A stretch of DNA of 64,000 nucleotides from Ahaetulla prasina (GCF_028640845.1 NC_080539.1:364747016-364811015), one strand, 5' to 3'; counted from the stretch's first letter, positions 30,431-41,266 are shown. Made by a program: numbers and translations. The notes: a model not told the origin generated them from the letters alone.

Positions 30431-30703
30431 GCCTCCGGTGGCTCAACAGACTAATGCAGTCTGTTATTAACACAGCTGCTTGCAATTACTGCAGGTTCAA
30501 GTCCCACCAGGCCCAAGGTTGACTCAGCCTTCCATCCTTTATAAGGTAGGTAAAATGAGGACCCAGATTGTTGGGGGCAATAAAAGTTGACTTTGTATAT
30601 AATATACAAATGGATGAAGACTATTGCTTAACACAATGTAAGCCGCCTTGAGTCTTTGGAGAAGGGCGGGATATAAATTCAAATTTAAAAAAAAATTGAA
30701 TAG
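30431..30703 (+). mobile_element. tRNA-derived SINE with L2-type tail
   Basis: CTCCGGTGGCTCAACAGACT starts it, followed by GGTTCAAGTCCCACC, GGTAGGTAAAATGAGGACCC and GCCGCCTTGAGTCTTTGGAG. It is inserted in the purine tract. Confidence 0.85.
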
Positions 30704-30850
30704 AAGAGAGGAGGGGAGGGGAGAGGAGAAGAGAGGAGGGGAGGGGAGGAGGGGAGGGGAGAAGAGGGGAAGGGAAGGGAAGGAAGGGAGGAGAGGAGAG
30801 GAGAGGAGAGGCGAGAAGAGAAGAGAAGAGAAGAGAAGAGAAGAGAAGAG
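30704..30850 (+). repeat. Polypurine microsatellite, right part
   Basis: It continues the 5-bp purine units on the far side of the SINE and ends in perfect AGAGA repeats next to the CR1 3' UTR. Confidence 0.92.
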
Positions 30851-30906
30851 CTGGAAGGGACCTTAGAGCTCTTCTAGTCCAATTTCCTGCTCAGGCAGGA
30901 AACCTT
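30850..30906 (-). mobile_element. CR1 LINE, extreme 3' end
   Basis: GCTGGAAGGGACCTTAGAGC followed by TTCTAGTCCAATTTCCTGC. Only about 55 bp of CR1 plus its purine tail remain. Confidence 0.82.
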
Positions 30907-31508
30907 ATATTTATTCATTTAGTGACCGTTGAAAATTATAACGGCACTGGAAAAAAAGTGAGCTATGACAATTTTTCACACTTGCAACCATTGCAGGATC
31001 CCCATGGTCACATAACTTACATTCAGATGCTTGACAACTGATTCACACTTGTGACAGTGGCAGCCTCCTGTGTTCCTGTGATCACCTTCTGCGACCTTCT
31101 GATGTTTTTCACAGTAACGACCTTTGCAACATCCCCATTGGACTCGCGATCAAAATTCAGGCGCTTGGCCGTTGGTTCCTATTTATGACGGTGGCAGTGT
31201 CCCAAGGTCATGTGTGATCCCCTTTGGCGACCCACTGACAAGTACAATCAATGGGGAAGCCGGATTCACTTCGCAACCGTGCTACTGACTTACCAATTGC
31301 AGAGATTCGCTTAACGACTGGGGCAAGAAAGATCGTAAAATGGGGCAAAACTCAACTTAATAAGTGTCTCACTGAACAACAGACAGTTTGGTCGTAAGTC
31401 GAGAACTACCGATATTCAGCTATAGTCAACCAATTCCTGAACTGTCTTGGGTTGATTCTGGCTAGCTCTGTGCTAGGACCTGCTTTATATGGTTTGGGGG
31501 GTTGGGGA

Positions 31509-31776
31509 CAGTGGTGGGATTCAACCGGTTCGCACCACTTCTGCCAAACTGGTTGTTAAATTGCTGGCTGGTCCCACCCTGCCCTACCCCTTCCAGAAGT
31601 CCCCACGCGCCCTGTTTTGGCTCCCGGGAGAGCAGGGAGGTCTACTAGGCCAAAAACAGGGCACGGGGAGGTGTGCTGCGGCCTCCACGTGACCTGTTTT
31701 TGCTCCAAGGGGGCTGCAGGGAAGCCTACTAGGCCCAAAACGGGGCGCAGTGGCCTGTTTTTGCTCCAAGGGGGGG
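31509..31776 (+). mobile_element. GGTG-hAT MITE, incomplete
   Basis: It starts CAGTGGTGGGATTCAACCGG and continues with GGTTGTTAAATTGCTGGC and repeated AGGCCTACTAGGCC-like blocks. The right terminus is not found; the sequence passes into a SINE end. Confidence 0.65.
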
Positions 31777-31878
31777 TGTAGGTAAAATGAGGACTAGGGT
31801 GCTGCGGGCAATAGGCTGACTCTGTAAAGAGCGCTGTTAAGCACTATGAAGTGGTATATAAGTCTAATTGCTATTGAT
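31777..31878 (+). mobile_element. SINE 3' fragment (TATATAAGTCTAA type)
   Basis: GTAGGTAAAATGAGGACTAG, then GCTGACTCTGTAAA and GTGGTATATAAGTCTAATTG. This tail differs from the L2-type SINE after the shared GTAAAATGAGGAC block. Confidence 0.65.
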
Positions 31879-31923
31879 ATGGCTATCTCAAACTTAATAA
31901 CTATCCATCTCCCTCATGGAGGG

Positions 31924-33249
31924 CAGTGGTGAGATTCAGCTGGTTCAAGCAAACCGGTAGTTAAATTGTTGGCTGGCCCCGCCCCTCCCCGCCCCGCTGC
32001 TTCCAGGAGTCCCCACGAGCCCCATATTCGCTCCCAGGAGGCTGCAGGGAGGCCTCCTAGGCCCAAAATGGGATGCGGGATGCATCACCCCATCCCCCAC
32101 GGCCCATTTTTGCTCCTGGGGGTCCAAGTGCTGCCTGTCACACCCCCTGGCCAGGCCCACCATGACCACGCCCACCTATTCGGTCATTAGGGCAGAGAAC
32201 TTGAGACCAACCACACTCAACGTGTAGTCCTCAATGGAACTACATCCACATGGAGGGAAGTATGCAGTGGAGTACCCCAAGGCTCTATTTTAGGCCCAGT
32301 ACTCTTCAACATCTTCATCAATGACTTGGACGAGGGGATAGATGGGGAACTCATCAAATTTGCAGATGACACCAAACTGGCAGGAATAGCCAACACTACA
32401 GAAGATAGGCTCAAGATACAGAAAGATCTTGACAGACTTGAACATGGAGCACTATCTAACAAAATGAAATTCAACAGTGAAAAAAGTAAGGTTCTACATT
32501 TAGGCCAAAAAAATCAAAATGCACAGGTACCTTGCTCAATAGTAGTAACTGTGAGAGGGATCTTGGAGCCCTAGTGACAAACATTTAGATATGAGCCATC
32601 AGTGTGCAGCTGCCAAAAAAGCCAACACAGTTCTGGGCTGCATAAACAGAGGGATAGAATCAAGATCACGTGAAGTGTTAATACCACTTTATAATGCCTT
32701 AGTAAGGCCACACTTGGAATATTGCATTCAGTTTTGGTCGCCACGATGTAAAAAGGATGTTGAGACTCTAGGTAGAGTGCAACAAAGAGGATTAGGGGAC
32801 TAAAGGCTAAAACATATGAAGAACGGTTGCAGGAACTGGGTATGCCTAGTTTAAGGAGAAGAAGGACTAGGGGAGACATGATAGCAGTGTTCCAATATCT
32901 CAGGGGTTGCCACAAAGCAGAGGGAGTCAAACTATTCTTCAAAGCACCTGAGGGTAGAACAAGAAGCAATGGGTGGAAACTAATCAAGGAGAGAAGCAAC
33001 CTAGAACTAAGGAGAAATTTCCTGACAGTTAGAACAATTAATCAGTGGAACAACTTGCCTGCAGAAATTGTAAATGCTCCAACACTAGAAATTTTTAAGA
33101 AAATGTTGGATAGCCATTTGTCTGAAATGGTGTAAGGTTTCCTGCCTGGGCAGGGGTTGGACTAGAAGACCTCCAAGGTCCCTTCCAACTCTGATATTAT
33201 TATTATTATTATTATAACTTGTTGTTAAATTATTTGAATCCCACCACTG
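31924..33249 (+). mobile_element. GGTG-hAT MITE split by a CR1
   Basis: It starts CAGTGGTGAGATTCAGC. The right part after the CR1 is TTGTTAAATTATTTGAATCC followed by CACCACTG. The two parts join as the expected GAGAAC|TTGTTAAAT element end. No convincing outer duplication was found. Confidence 0.7.
32204..33215 (+). mobile_element. CR1 LINE with reverse-transcriptase core
   Basis: It encodes the RT motifs SGVPQGSILGPVLFNIFIND and FADDTKLAG (the catalytic FADD box), then the C-terminal ORF2 region to the natural end, though in several frames. It ends in an ATT microsatellite. AACTTG on both sides (32198-32203, 33216-33221) is a likely target duplication. It is inserted in the hAT MITE. Confidence 0.9.
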
Positions 33250-34190
33250 GGCCGAGTGAGGGGGGAGAGAACGATCTCCCCCTCCCCCTCTCCCTCTGAG
33301 CAAAAGATGACCTGATACAGGCTTACACGGAGGCAGGGGAGGAGGGGGGGTTATTATTACCCTTTCCCCTTCCACTGCCAGGCGCACAGATGGGCTCATT
33401 CACATAGCGCCGTACAGACAGAAGTCTCAATTTGTCTTATCCTCCAGAAAGCTGGGGTGGGGGGTGGAGGAGGAGGGAAGGGTAGGTAGGAAGGAAGGAA
33501 GAAAGAAAGAAAGAGATTCATTTTGCCCGTCTTTGGCAGCTTCTCTAGGAAAGGAGACATCACCAATTCATTTCCATATAGGATGTGCGGGAGGGGGAAG
33601 GGGGGGTCCTGTATCCTATAGAGAGGGAAGGTTTTGGCTTCCTAGCCTATTCTATAACTCCTTTGCATATCAAGCTGGGATCTGTTTCCTGCCCCTTTGT
33701 GGCACTGAAAGTCACTGGTTGGTTATTGTGTTCCCTTGGCATGTGTTGGGCTCTGGGCAAGCTGATGCAGCCGGGGGGTGGGGGGTGGATGGGTTGTGGG
33801 TTGGTGTGCCGATGAGACATTCTCCCCTGAATGGTATAGAGGAGTAGAGAAAAGAGGACGGAAGGAAGGAGCAGGTGAACCCAAGAAAAGGGCCTCTCTT
33901 TGTCTGTTCCAACCTCGTTCCCCTCACAGAAACATCAGCCCCACATCTCCCATCGTCCCCGCTGGCCATCGCCAATGGGACACGGAGTCAAAACTAGTGT
34001 AGATTTAGGGTTCCGTGAACTGCGATGGGTGTTTGAATGGCACACATGGGGGAGAACAGTCTAAAAAAGACCTTTGATTTAACTATGTGACAGGAGATGC
34101 TGTTAATATGATGGGTTCCTCCTTGATGGACTGATTTCTTTCTTTTTTCTTTCTTTTTTTTTTGATCTGTACATATCTATATACATATGT
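33250..34190. other. Repeat-poor stretch
   Basis: Purine- and C-rich low-complexity patches occur near 33252-33300 and 33450-33515. Open frames up to about 127 codons at 33464-33847 overlap on both strands without a domain. No gene or transposon called. Confidence 0.35.
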
Positions 34191-34213
34191 ATAAGCAGGA
34201 AGGGCAGAGCCAG

Positions 34214-34297
<84 letters not shown>

Positions 34298-34320
34298 CTG
34301 GCTCTGCCCTTCCTGCTTAT
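34191..34320. repeat. (GATA)n tract between perfect 24-bp inverted arms
   Basis: Arms at 34191-34214 and 34297-34320 are exact reverse complements (core GCAGGAAGGGCAGAGCCAGA). The roughly 82 bp between are uninterrupted GATA units. I see no other repeat in the window with this arm. Confidence 0.93.
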
Positions 34321-35130
34321 TTTTTTTAAGTTCTTTTTTATTTTACACACAAACACTTAATACATCAATCAATCCTTCCGTGTGTCATCTCGGTGTTTCT
34401 TCGGTGGCTTTGTCTTCTTGTTGTCTCTTCTGTCTTCATTTTCACTTAATCAGTTACAACATCTCCCCAGAAATACAATATTTTGATTATACCATTCTCA
34501 TACATGACTATTAATTTGTTTATCTATATCTCTTTCCTAGCCAATGGTAAAATTGACTCCATATCTGTCGGTTAAAAAAAAGGGCGGGGGAGGCAATTTG
34601 GCAAGCGGCAACTTGAAGTACAACTCTGACCCTGGCATTTTATTTCTTTAATACGTGTCATTTTTATTTAGAGTTGTTTAAAAAGGAAGATTAAAAACTA
34701 GCGGGAACTAATGTAATGTAAGAAGAATAGTAAAAGAAAGAAATCAAAGGGAAAGCAAGAAAAGAAGGCGAGAAAAGAAAACATAGAAAAGGAAGAAGAA
34801 AAAGTCCAAAGAAGTAGCTTCCAATCTTCTTTAGAGCAGTTAAAAGTGCAATTATAAATGTACCTTTTATTCCATGGTTATAACATCTCTCTGTAATCTA
34901 TCCTGTCTAATCATCAAAACCATAAATCATAATTTCATTTTGTTTTCCCCATAAGGGGATTTCAGTCAGCAATAAACGTGGGTACAATATGTCTTTCCTT
35001 TGATCAATTCAGCCATTTCAGCAAGTTCCATCATCTTCACCAACCATTTCTCCATTGTGGGTAGTGCCAAATCTTTCTATTTTTGTGCATACAATATTCT
35101 TGCTACAATTATCACGTACCAAAACAAAGT
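34321..35130 (-). mobile_element. L1-like LINE 3' end
   Basis: The right end encodes, on the minus strand, words like ILYAQKWK...EEWL in a worn frame (VCTKIERFGTTHNGEMV), comparable to the L1 end at 9941-10219. The remaining AT-rich sequence is consistent with a 3' UTR. The left boundary at the GATA arms is uncertain. Confidence 0.5.
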
Positions 35131-35131
35131 T

Positions 35132-35195
<64 letters not shown>

Positions 35196-35197
35196 TT
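35131..35197 (+). repeat. (TTTC)n microsatellite
   Basis: About 17 uninterrupted TTTC units. Confidence 0.95.
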
Positions 35198-35483
35198 TCC
35201 CAACCTCTTCCTAACATTCATTCTCTTTTAATCCTTCTTTCTCCTTCCCCTCTCCCTCTCTCCCTCCCTCCCTCCCTTCCTTCCTTCCTTCTCCATTTCC
35301 ATTCAGGATAACGTAGGAACACACTACTGTATGAATGTCTTGTTTCCACCTCTTTGTTCATCAGTCCATCCCTCCTTCCTTCCCCTTCTCTTCCCACCAG
35401 CTCCCTACCCTGCAGGCAACATTTCATTGGTGGCAAAACATTTCTAAATTCCAATGCAGCTTTTCATTTTTCCCCCGAAGAAA

Positions 35484-35515
<32 letters not shown>

Positions 35516-36667
35516 TAAAATCCATCAGGAAAGGGAGACAAAATGAACCTGATTCCCAGAGCTGAAGGAAAGGCTGCAGGATGTGCCTGAAAACTCTTTG
35601 TTCACCAGGCTGCCTTCACACACACACACAGGCGGGGTGGGGGGGAAACCACGGAAAACCCAGCCCACCCCTGCCAAGGCACTCTCCCATCCACTTTTTT
35701 CCTCTCTTGATTTTTCTAAGCTGAGGATGAGAAGCCAGAGGCTACAAAAAAAAACACAACACGATCTAATCTCTGAGTTGTTTCAGGAACTAAAGTACCT
35801 GGTGGGGAGATGACGGAAGAGTGCAACAGTTAATGCACAAAATCCTCTCCAAAACACATACGCAAAAAATTGCATATAGAAATTGCATATATTTTCCTGG
35901 ATCTGCAGGTCTGCCCTGATCTGTTTTGTAACTCCCCCCCCACCTCCACTCCATTTTTTAAATAATGTTCATTCTTCCGGGTATCAAAAACAAAGAAACT
36001 TATTTGGGGAATGGGCTCCGTAAGTCTATAGCCCTCTTCCTTTTTGGAAACAGCCAGAAGGAATTGTTTTCCTGGTGATGTGATTTGATGCATCTTCCTT
36101 TTGGCACAAAAGATGCTACTGGTAGTTTGCATCGTATCGGACAATCTGCTCATCCTTAAAGCCTAAATCCTAAAATCTATTTCTCCTTCTATATTTGAAT
36201 TCATTGAACAACAAATCTTTACGACAAAGCACAACATTTTGAGCAGGCCAATACCATGCTCAAGACACTGTTTATATCACAGTTAATCAGGTTAGCTAAG
36301 GGTCAAGCAGATAAGCTGGCAAAGCACAAGTTTCATCTGTGTTCATCTAGTTTAGAATTATGTATGTATGGTTGGTTGGTTGTGAATTCAGTTGGTTTGC
36401 TTACAGTTTATCATCTGTTGTAAACCTCCTAATCTGTTGTAAACCTCCTACAACAACATCTGTTGTAAACCTCCATAATTGAAGCATTCGGTAACAATGT
36501 GCTGTGTAGGGCAACAAATTTATGCTGCAAAAATACAGATGACTACTAGGTGGCAGTAGAATGTCAAGGTGTTCTGTGACTCTTTGCTGCCATCTAGTGG
36601 TTGTTTGATCTGATAGCCTAATGTTTGTCTGAACACACTTTTATGAAAAGTGGATTTTTTAAAAAAC
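35198..36667. other. Repeat-poor stretch with short microsatellites
   Basis: It contains CCTT (35267-35295), GA (35478-35515) and CA (35618-35630) tracts and a triplicated ATCTGTTGTAAACCTCC (36412-36475). About 36180-36360 is AT-rich and repeat-free, a candidate conserved element. No gene called. Confidence 0.4.
36412..36475 (+). repeat. Three copies of ATCTGTTGTAAACCTCC
   Basis: Three copies of the 17-bp word lie within 64 bp; spacing is irregular because of CTACAACAAC between the second and third. Confidence 0.85.
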
Positions 36668-36862
36668 CCAGTATAAGTCCTTGACTTATGACTGCTTATT
36701 TAACGACCATACAAAGTTACAGTGGATCTCCACATAGGTACTTCTAATCCAGTTCCAAAGCCTGACAGCCCCTCTGTGGTCCCTTGAACACATTTCAGAT
36801 GATTGGCAGCAACTGGCCTGCATTTAGGGCCATTTACAGTGTCCTGCATCACCACCACACAA

Positions 36863-36944
36863 AACATAACATAACATAACATAACATAACATAACATAAC
36901 ATAACATAACATAACATAACATAACATAACATAACATAACATAA
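36863..36944 (+). repeat. (AACAT)n microsatellite, CR1 tail
   Basis: About 16 perfect CATAA units sit directly at the 3' end of the minus-strand CR1 (ACAGAGTTGGAAGGGACC follows). Confidence 0.95.
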
Positions 36945-37712
36945 CAACAGAGTTGGAAGGGACCTTGGAGGCCTTCTAGTCCAACCCCCTGCCCAGGCAG
37001 GAAACCCTACACCATCTCAGTCAGATGGTTATCCAACATTTTCTTAAAAATTTCCAGTGTTGGAGCATTCACAACTTCTGAAGGCAAGTCGTTCCACTTA
37101 TTAATTGTTCTAACTGTCAGGAAATTTCTCCTTAGTTCTAAGTTGCTTCTTTCTTTGATCAGTTTCCACCCATTGCTTCTTGTTCTACCCTCAGGTGCTT
37201 TGGAGAACAGCCCGACTCCCTCTTCTTTGTGGCAACCCCTGAGATATTGGAACACAGCTATCATGTCTCCCCTAGTCCTTCTTTTTATTAAACTAGACAT
37301 ACCCAGTTCCTGCAACCGTTCTTCATATGTTTTAGCCTCCAGTCCCCTAATCATCTTTGTTGCTCTTCTCTGCACTCTTTCTAGAGTCTCAACATCTTTT
37401 TTACATTGTGGCGACCAAAACTGGATGCAATATTCCAAGTGTGGCCTTACCAAGGCATTATAAAGTGGTACTAACACTTCACGTGATCTTGATTCTATCC
37501 CTCTGTTTATGCAGCCCAGAACTGTGTTGGCTTTTTTAGCAGCTGCTGCACACTGCTGGCTCATATCTAAATGGTTATCCACTAGGACTCCAAGATCCCT
37601 CTCACAGGTACTACTATTGAGCAAGGTACCACATATACGGTACCTGTGCATTTTGTTTTTTTGGCCTAAATGTAGAACCTTACTTTTTTCACTGTTGAAT
37701 TTCATTTTGCAG
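36945..37712 (-). mobile_element. CR1 LINE, ORF2 C-terminal third intact
   Basis: The minus strand is open through [91 protein letters not shown] and [17 protein letters not shown] to the stop at 37007. It lacks the RT catalytic box because of 5' truncation. About 230 codons without a stop mark it as one of the younger CR1 copies here. Confidence 0.93.
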
Positions 37713-37984
37713 TGAAAAAAGATCGTAAAATCGTACACGTCACGCGACTGACGTGTTTTACAACTGTCCCAACTTATGATCATGATGGGCAGGCCCCATT
37801 ATGATCATAAATCGAGCACTACTTGATGCTAAGTTTAAAGCCAAAAAAGAGTATTTCCCTGCCATCTTTTAAAGTAGAGGACATTCTGAGACAAGCCTCT
37901 CACTAGCAAACAGATTTCACCTTTCATTCTCTTTCTTTAAGTAAATATCTACTGTACCAATTATGCTATTCCTTTAGGGGTATC

Positions 37985-38105
37985 AGAACACAGAAAGTTG
38001 ATGCCTTTTAATAAAATATGCTGGTTGGCAAAGGTGCTATCAGATTCCTGAGGTTGTTTTTTTTTTTAAGCACCGTAAACTAACATGGCTTTCCTCCTAC
38101 AACGA
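37985..38105 (+). repeat. Dispersed repeat (CTTTTAATAAAA type)
   Basis: GATGCCTTTTAATAAAATAT and CTAACATGGCTTTCCTCCTA match the flanks of LTR-A at 5053, giving the uninterrupted form of that repeat. Confidence 0.55.
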
Positions 38106-38203
38106 GTAAGATATAGTAAGCCGAAGAAATCAGATATGAGATCATGTATAAAGAAAACTAATTCAATTTAATTGATATCATTTTATAGGACTCTTGTCTA
38201 GTT

Positions 38204-38332
38204 CAGGGGTCTCCAGCCTTGGTCCCTTTAAGATTTGTGGACTTCAACTCCCAGAGCTCCTCAGCCAGCAAAGCTTTGCTGGCTGAGGGATTCTGAGTTA
38301 ATCCTGAAATCAAAGACCAAATTGAAGACCTA
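38204..38332. mobile_element. Palindromic hAT MITE, right arm worn
   Basis: The left arm starts CAGGGGTCTCCAGCCTTGG. The centre CCAGCAAAGCTTTGCTGG is intact. The right arm decays after GGGATTCTGAG but ends TTGAAGACCTA. Flanks GTCTAGTT and ATCTAGTT match at 7 of 8. Confidence 0.78.
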
Positions 38333-38878
38333 ATCTAGTTACCAACCATTCCTTGTTTCCGTCAGGCCTATATTCTGGTTTACATCCTTGAAACTTCAAC
38401 TCACCCTCTTCAGGATTACAACCTGCTTATGTCCCCCACCCCACCCTGCTCCCCCGTCCTTCTTTTTCATGTCTTAATTATGCAATTTGATTTTCTTTTG
38501 TGTTTTTTTTTTTTTGATGGGACCAAACTATCTCAACTTCATTCTTTCAAACTAGGCCTCGCTGTTAGCTCTTCAAAGAACTGCTAGTCCTCCATGTATG
38601 ATAGGTCATCTAATGACCATTTGAAGTTCCACCAGACCAACCTGGGGGGAACTTATGACCCGAATTTGAAGTTCCCATGGTTGCCTCCCTTGCAGTCATG
38701 TGACCATACTATGGGCCCTCGGCCACATTTGTGACCATTTGCAACACCCCACAGTCACTTGACTGCATTGACCGTTTTGCTAAAACTTCCAGTTTTTGGC
38801 CAGACTGGCCCATAGCGAGCCATTGGTTCACTTCACAACGGTGGAGTTTGCTTAACCACTGTGGATTCGCTTAACAAC

Positions 38879-39384
38879 TGTTCTGTCTCCTTCCCCACTT
38901 CAGACCCACGAGCTGGCCTTCAGCCAGTGGATTCATGGCTCTTATCAGTCCTGGCAGAGAAATCGCAGCTGCCTGCCAAAGTTCAAACAAATGACTCATT
39001 AGCAAGACTTTCAGCTCTTTTTGAAACGGTTCAGCTAAACTTTTGCTTCCCGTGGAGTGAGAGCAGTCCCAAAGCTCCTTATATATCCTGTGGGGTGGGG
39101 CTCCTGCCCCACCCTTCCTTTTGATGACGCTGCCTCTCTAATCTTCTGAAGCGCGGGTCAAGCCAAGCTTGATTATTATTATTATCAGCTGGGTCTGAAG
39201 GCATAGCCTGGGGAAGGGAGGAATCGGGATGACGGCCTCATTACGTCCTCCGACTGGTCTGGTTCTGGCTCCTGGAGCTGAGCCAAAAGAATCAGTGCTC
39301 CCGAGGTAAGCCTTATCGGCTCTTCCCCCACTTTCGGAGTCACTTTCGGGCATGGGGCCAGGTTAGGGGGCTGGAGTCACAACA
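38879..39384 (-). mobile_element. Solo LTR, family LTR-C
   Basis: On the minus strand it starts TGTTGTGACTCCAGCCC and ends GGAGACAGAACA. A perfect 5-bp duplication ACAAC flanks it (38874-38878, 39385-39389). A TATATAAGG box lies at about 39078-39086 on the minus strand. No internal element sequence is present. Confidence 0.87.
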
Positions 39385-39427
39385 ACAACTGCCTCAAAAA
39401 AGATCATAAAATCACATGACCAAGTCA

Positions 39428-39790
39428 CTTTCCGACCATCACAAGTTAAGACTGGGTTGGAAGAAATATTCAGGTCCAGGTCCAAGCCAGGAGAAAGGAA
39501 ACAAAATGGAGGCTGGAAACAAAATGGAGGCTGAAGACTGATTTATTGATGAAGCAGAACCACCAGGGTTTGTGCTCCTGGTGCACCTGACCAGAATGAC
39601 TCTCAATGGAGTTGAGAGTGATTGGGTTTTATAACTTCTTTGGGCTTTGTATTTGAGTTTCCTATTCCTGTGTAACAACATGTCCTTTAATATTCTATTG
39701 ACTGTTGTCAGATTTCTATGAAGCCATTGAGGGGTTATGTAGGGGTCATAGCTGACTCTATAGGCAAAAGGGGAAATGCAAATCCTAGAC
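39428..39790 (+). repeat. Dispersed repeat, copy 1 (unclassified)
   Basis: TTCAGGTCCAGGTCCAAGCC, then GCTTTGTATTTGAGTTTCC, TATTCCTGTGTAACAACATG and GGGGTTATGTAGGGGTCATA. The same order of words occurs at 58990-59285. It may be part of an LTR element, but no termini were identified. Confidence 0.6.
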
Positions 39791-39904
39791 CGTAAGATCG
39801 TAAAATGGGACGAAATTCATTTAACAAATGTCTCGCTTAGCAACAGCACTTTAGGTCATATTTGGTCAATTATAGTCTTAAGTCGAGGACTATCTGTAGT
39901 TGGT

Positions 39905-40326
39905 TGAAATAACAGACCACACACTCTCCACTCTCTTCCTATCTGCTCTGGGTCACCTTAAAATCTCTCCATCCATTTTCTGTCTTTAGTAAACATTCCA
40001 AGGTACACAAATTAATCTACTTCCTCCAGTTTTTTTTTTAAAAACCAAACTAGCAATTGTTCACTCCATTTCCCTGTCAAACACAACTATGCGCCTTTGA
40101 TATATTATTTTTCCAATCTGCACTTCTCATTACATTATAGAATTTATCTAACATTTGCCGCAAATCATTCTGGTTCTCAGCCAGCTGCATAGCCTCATCT
40201 GCATATAAAAATTTGTGTCCGACTAACAGGCCTCTAATTTTACCACCAAAGTTCCCTTAAATACATCGAACAAATGAAAGCACGTTGCACAACCTTGTCT
40301 CCCTCCCTGCTGAATGTGGAACCATT
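39905..40326 (-). pseudogene. Old LINE reverse transcriptase, catalytic part
   Basis: The minus strand reads FLYADEAMQLAENQNDLRQ at about 40150-40210. The YADE stands where LINE reverse transcriptases have the YADD catalytic box. Upstream codons are worn versions of a GxRQGC motif. A stop follows about 30 codons later, so it is long dead. Its upstream parts lie at 42022-42442 and 43310-43470. The clade is unassigned (RTE-like or R4-like possible). Confidence 0.7.
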
Positions 40327-40334
40327 TCCTAAGG

Positions 40335-41258
40335 CAGGGGTGTCAAACTCAAGGCCTGCAGGCTGGATCAGGCCCGCAGGGTGCTTAGATCTGGCCCGCG
40401 AGGCCGCCCTGGAAACAATGAAGGACCGGCCCACACAGTGCCTGTTGTGTCTCACTCGCTCCCCCCCGCCGCAGCCGGGCCCCTCTTATCTCCTGCTGGA
40501 CGCTGATAGTTCGGAAGAATGTCCTGGAATGCCTCCAGCCCCCAGCCCTGGCACCATGCCCGGACAGGCTGAGCCAGACGAAGGGCCTGACGTGCCTTCA
40601 GCCCCCAGTCCTGGCACCATGCCCAGGCAAACGGAGCAACTAAACCCCTCCCCCACAGCATGTGAGCCTGAAGAATGTGAAGCCAGTCATGAGCTAAGAT
40701 TACCAACAGCTGGAGGCTAGAGAGATCCGCGCTTCCGGAGAGTAGAGAGGCGACGTCAGCAAAAGGAAGGGAGGGGCAGGCCTGGATAAGTGCTGAGTCA
40801 TGGAGCCACACCCCATGGCCTATATAAAGGATCAGCTTTCTGGCATTCTCTGAGTCAGGCAAAGTCTAACTTGGATTGCTGAAGTCACTTCCTGGTCTCC
40901 TGTCTGCCTTGAGAACTCTGATAGGACTTTGGCAGAGCTGCAGAGGCACGCTTGATACGGACTTCCCCGACCCGGCCATCAGCAGAGGAGTGGGACACGA
41001 CAGCGCCTCTGCTCCGTTTTTGGCTGCGACTGGCTCCTGCAACCCTCTGCCAGTGAAAAGGGAGTTCGGGAGGGCTCTGTTTTCACTGGCAGAGGGTTGC
41101 AGGAGGCCGTTGCAGCCGAAAACGGAGCTTGGGAGCCTATTTTCGCTGGCAGAGTGTTCAGGCCACCTCAGGCGCCAACACGAGTGACATTAAAACTGCC
41201 CCCCCCCAATTAAACACAACCCTGATGCGGCCCTCAATGAAATTGAGTTTTGTCGATG
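40335..41258 (+). mobile_element. hAT MITE (GTGTCAAACTC type) split by LTR-A
   Basis: It starts CAGGGGTGTCAAACTCAAGG and ends AATGAAATTGAGTTTTGTCG followed by ATG. A perfect 8-bp duplication TCCTAAGG flanks it (40327-40334, 41259-41266). The interior after the LTR has an inverted repeat around CTCTGCCAGTGAAAAGGGAG. A 560-bp solo LTR is inserted at 40443. Confidence 0.9.
40443..41002 (+). mobile_element. Solo LTR, family LTR-A
   Basis: It runs from TGTTGTGTCTCACTCG to GACACGACA. Flanks GTGCC and GCGCC agree at 4 of 5. TATATAAA lies at 40821-40828. Two CCCAG(C/T)CCTGGCACCATGCC units mark the internal minisatellite. Confidence 0.88.
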
Positions 41259-41266
41259 TCCTAAGG

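Larger units (their letters stand above)
30122..31413 (-). mobile_element. Tigger-like MITE split by a CR1 tail and SINE
   Basis: The left end (30122-30147, ATAGTCCTTGACTTACAAC) and the right part (30911-31413, ending TAAGTCGAGAACTACCGATA) belong to one MITE. Between them sit the purine tract, a SINE and a short CR1 end. Confidence 0.78.
36668..37825 (-). mobile_element. Tigger-like MITE split by a CR1
   Basis: The left part (36668-36862) starts AAGTCCTTGACTTATGACTG. The right part (37713-37825) has AAAAAAGATCGTAAAATCG and ends near AAATCGAGCACTACTTG. The CR1 with its microsatellite lies between. Confidence 0.75.
38582..39898 (-). mobile_element. Tigger-like MITE split by LTR-C and another repeat
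   Basis: Pieces at 38582-38878, about 39385-39427 and 39791-39898 (ending AAGTCGAGGACTATCTG) reassemble into one family member. The gaps hold a solo LTR and a dispersed repeat. Confidence 0.7.

Noticed and set aside
30119..30485. Arg/Glu-rich and Ser/Leu-rich frames of 110-120 codons
   Set aside because: They simply translate a polypurine microsatellite and its complement.
35000..35311. Frame with SFFLSFFLSFF repeats
   Set aside because: It is a translation of the (TTTC)n microsatellite.
37007..37783. Long open frame of 258 codons on the minus strand as a possible host gene
   Set aside because: Its protein is the CR1 ORF2 C-terminus, it ends in a CR1 3' UTR, and near-identical copies occur at 32204 and 45168.
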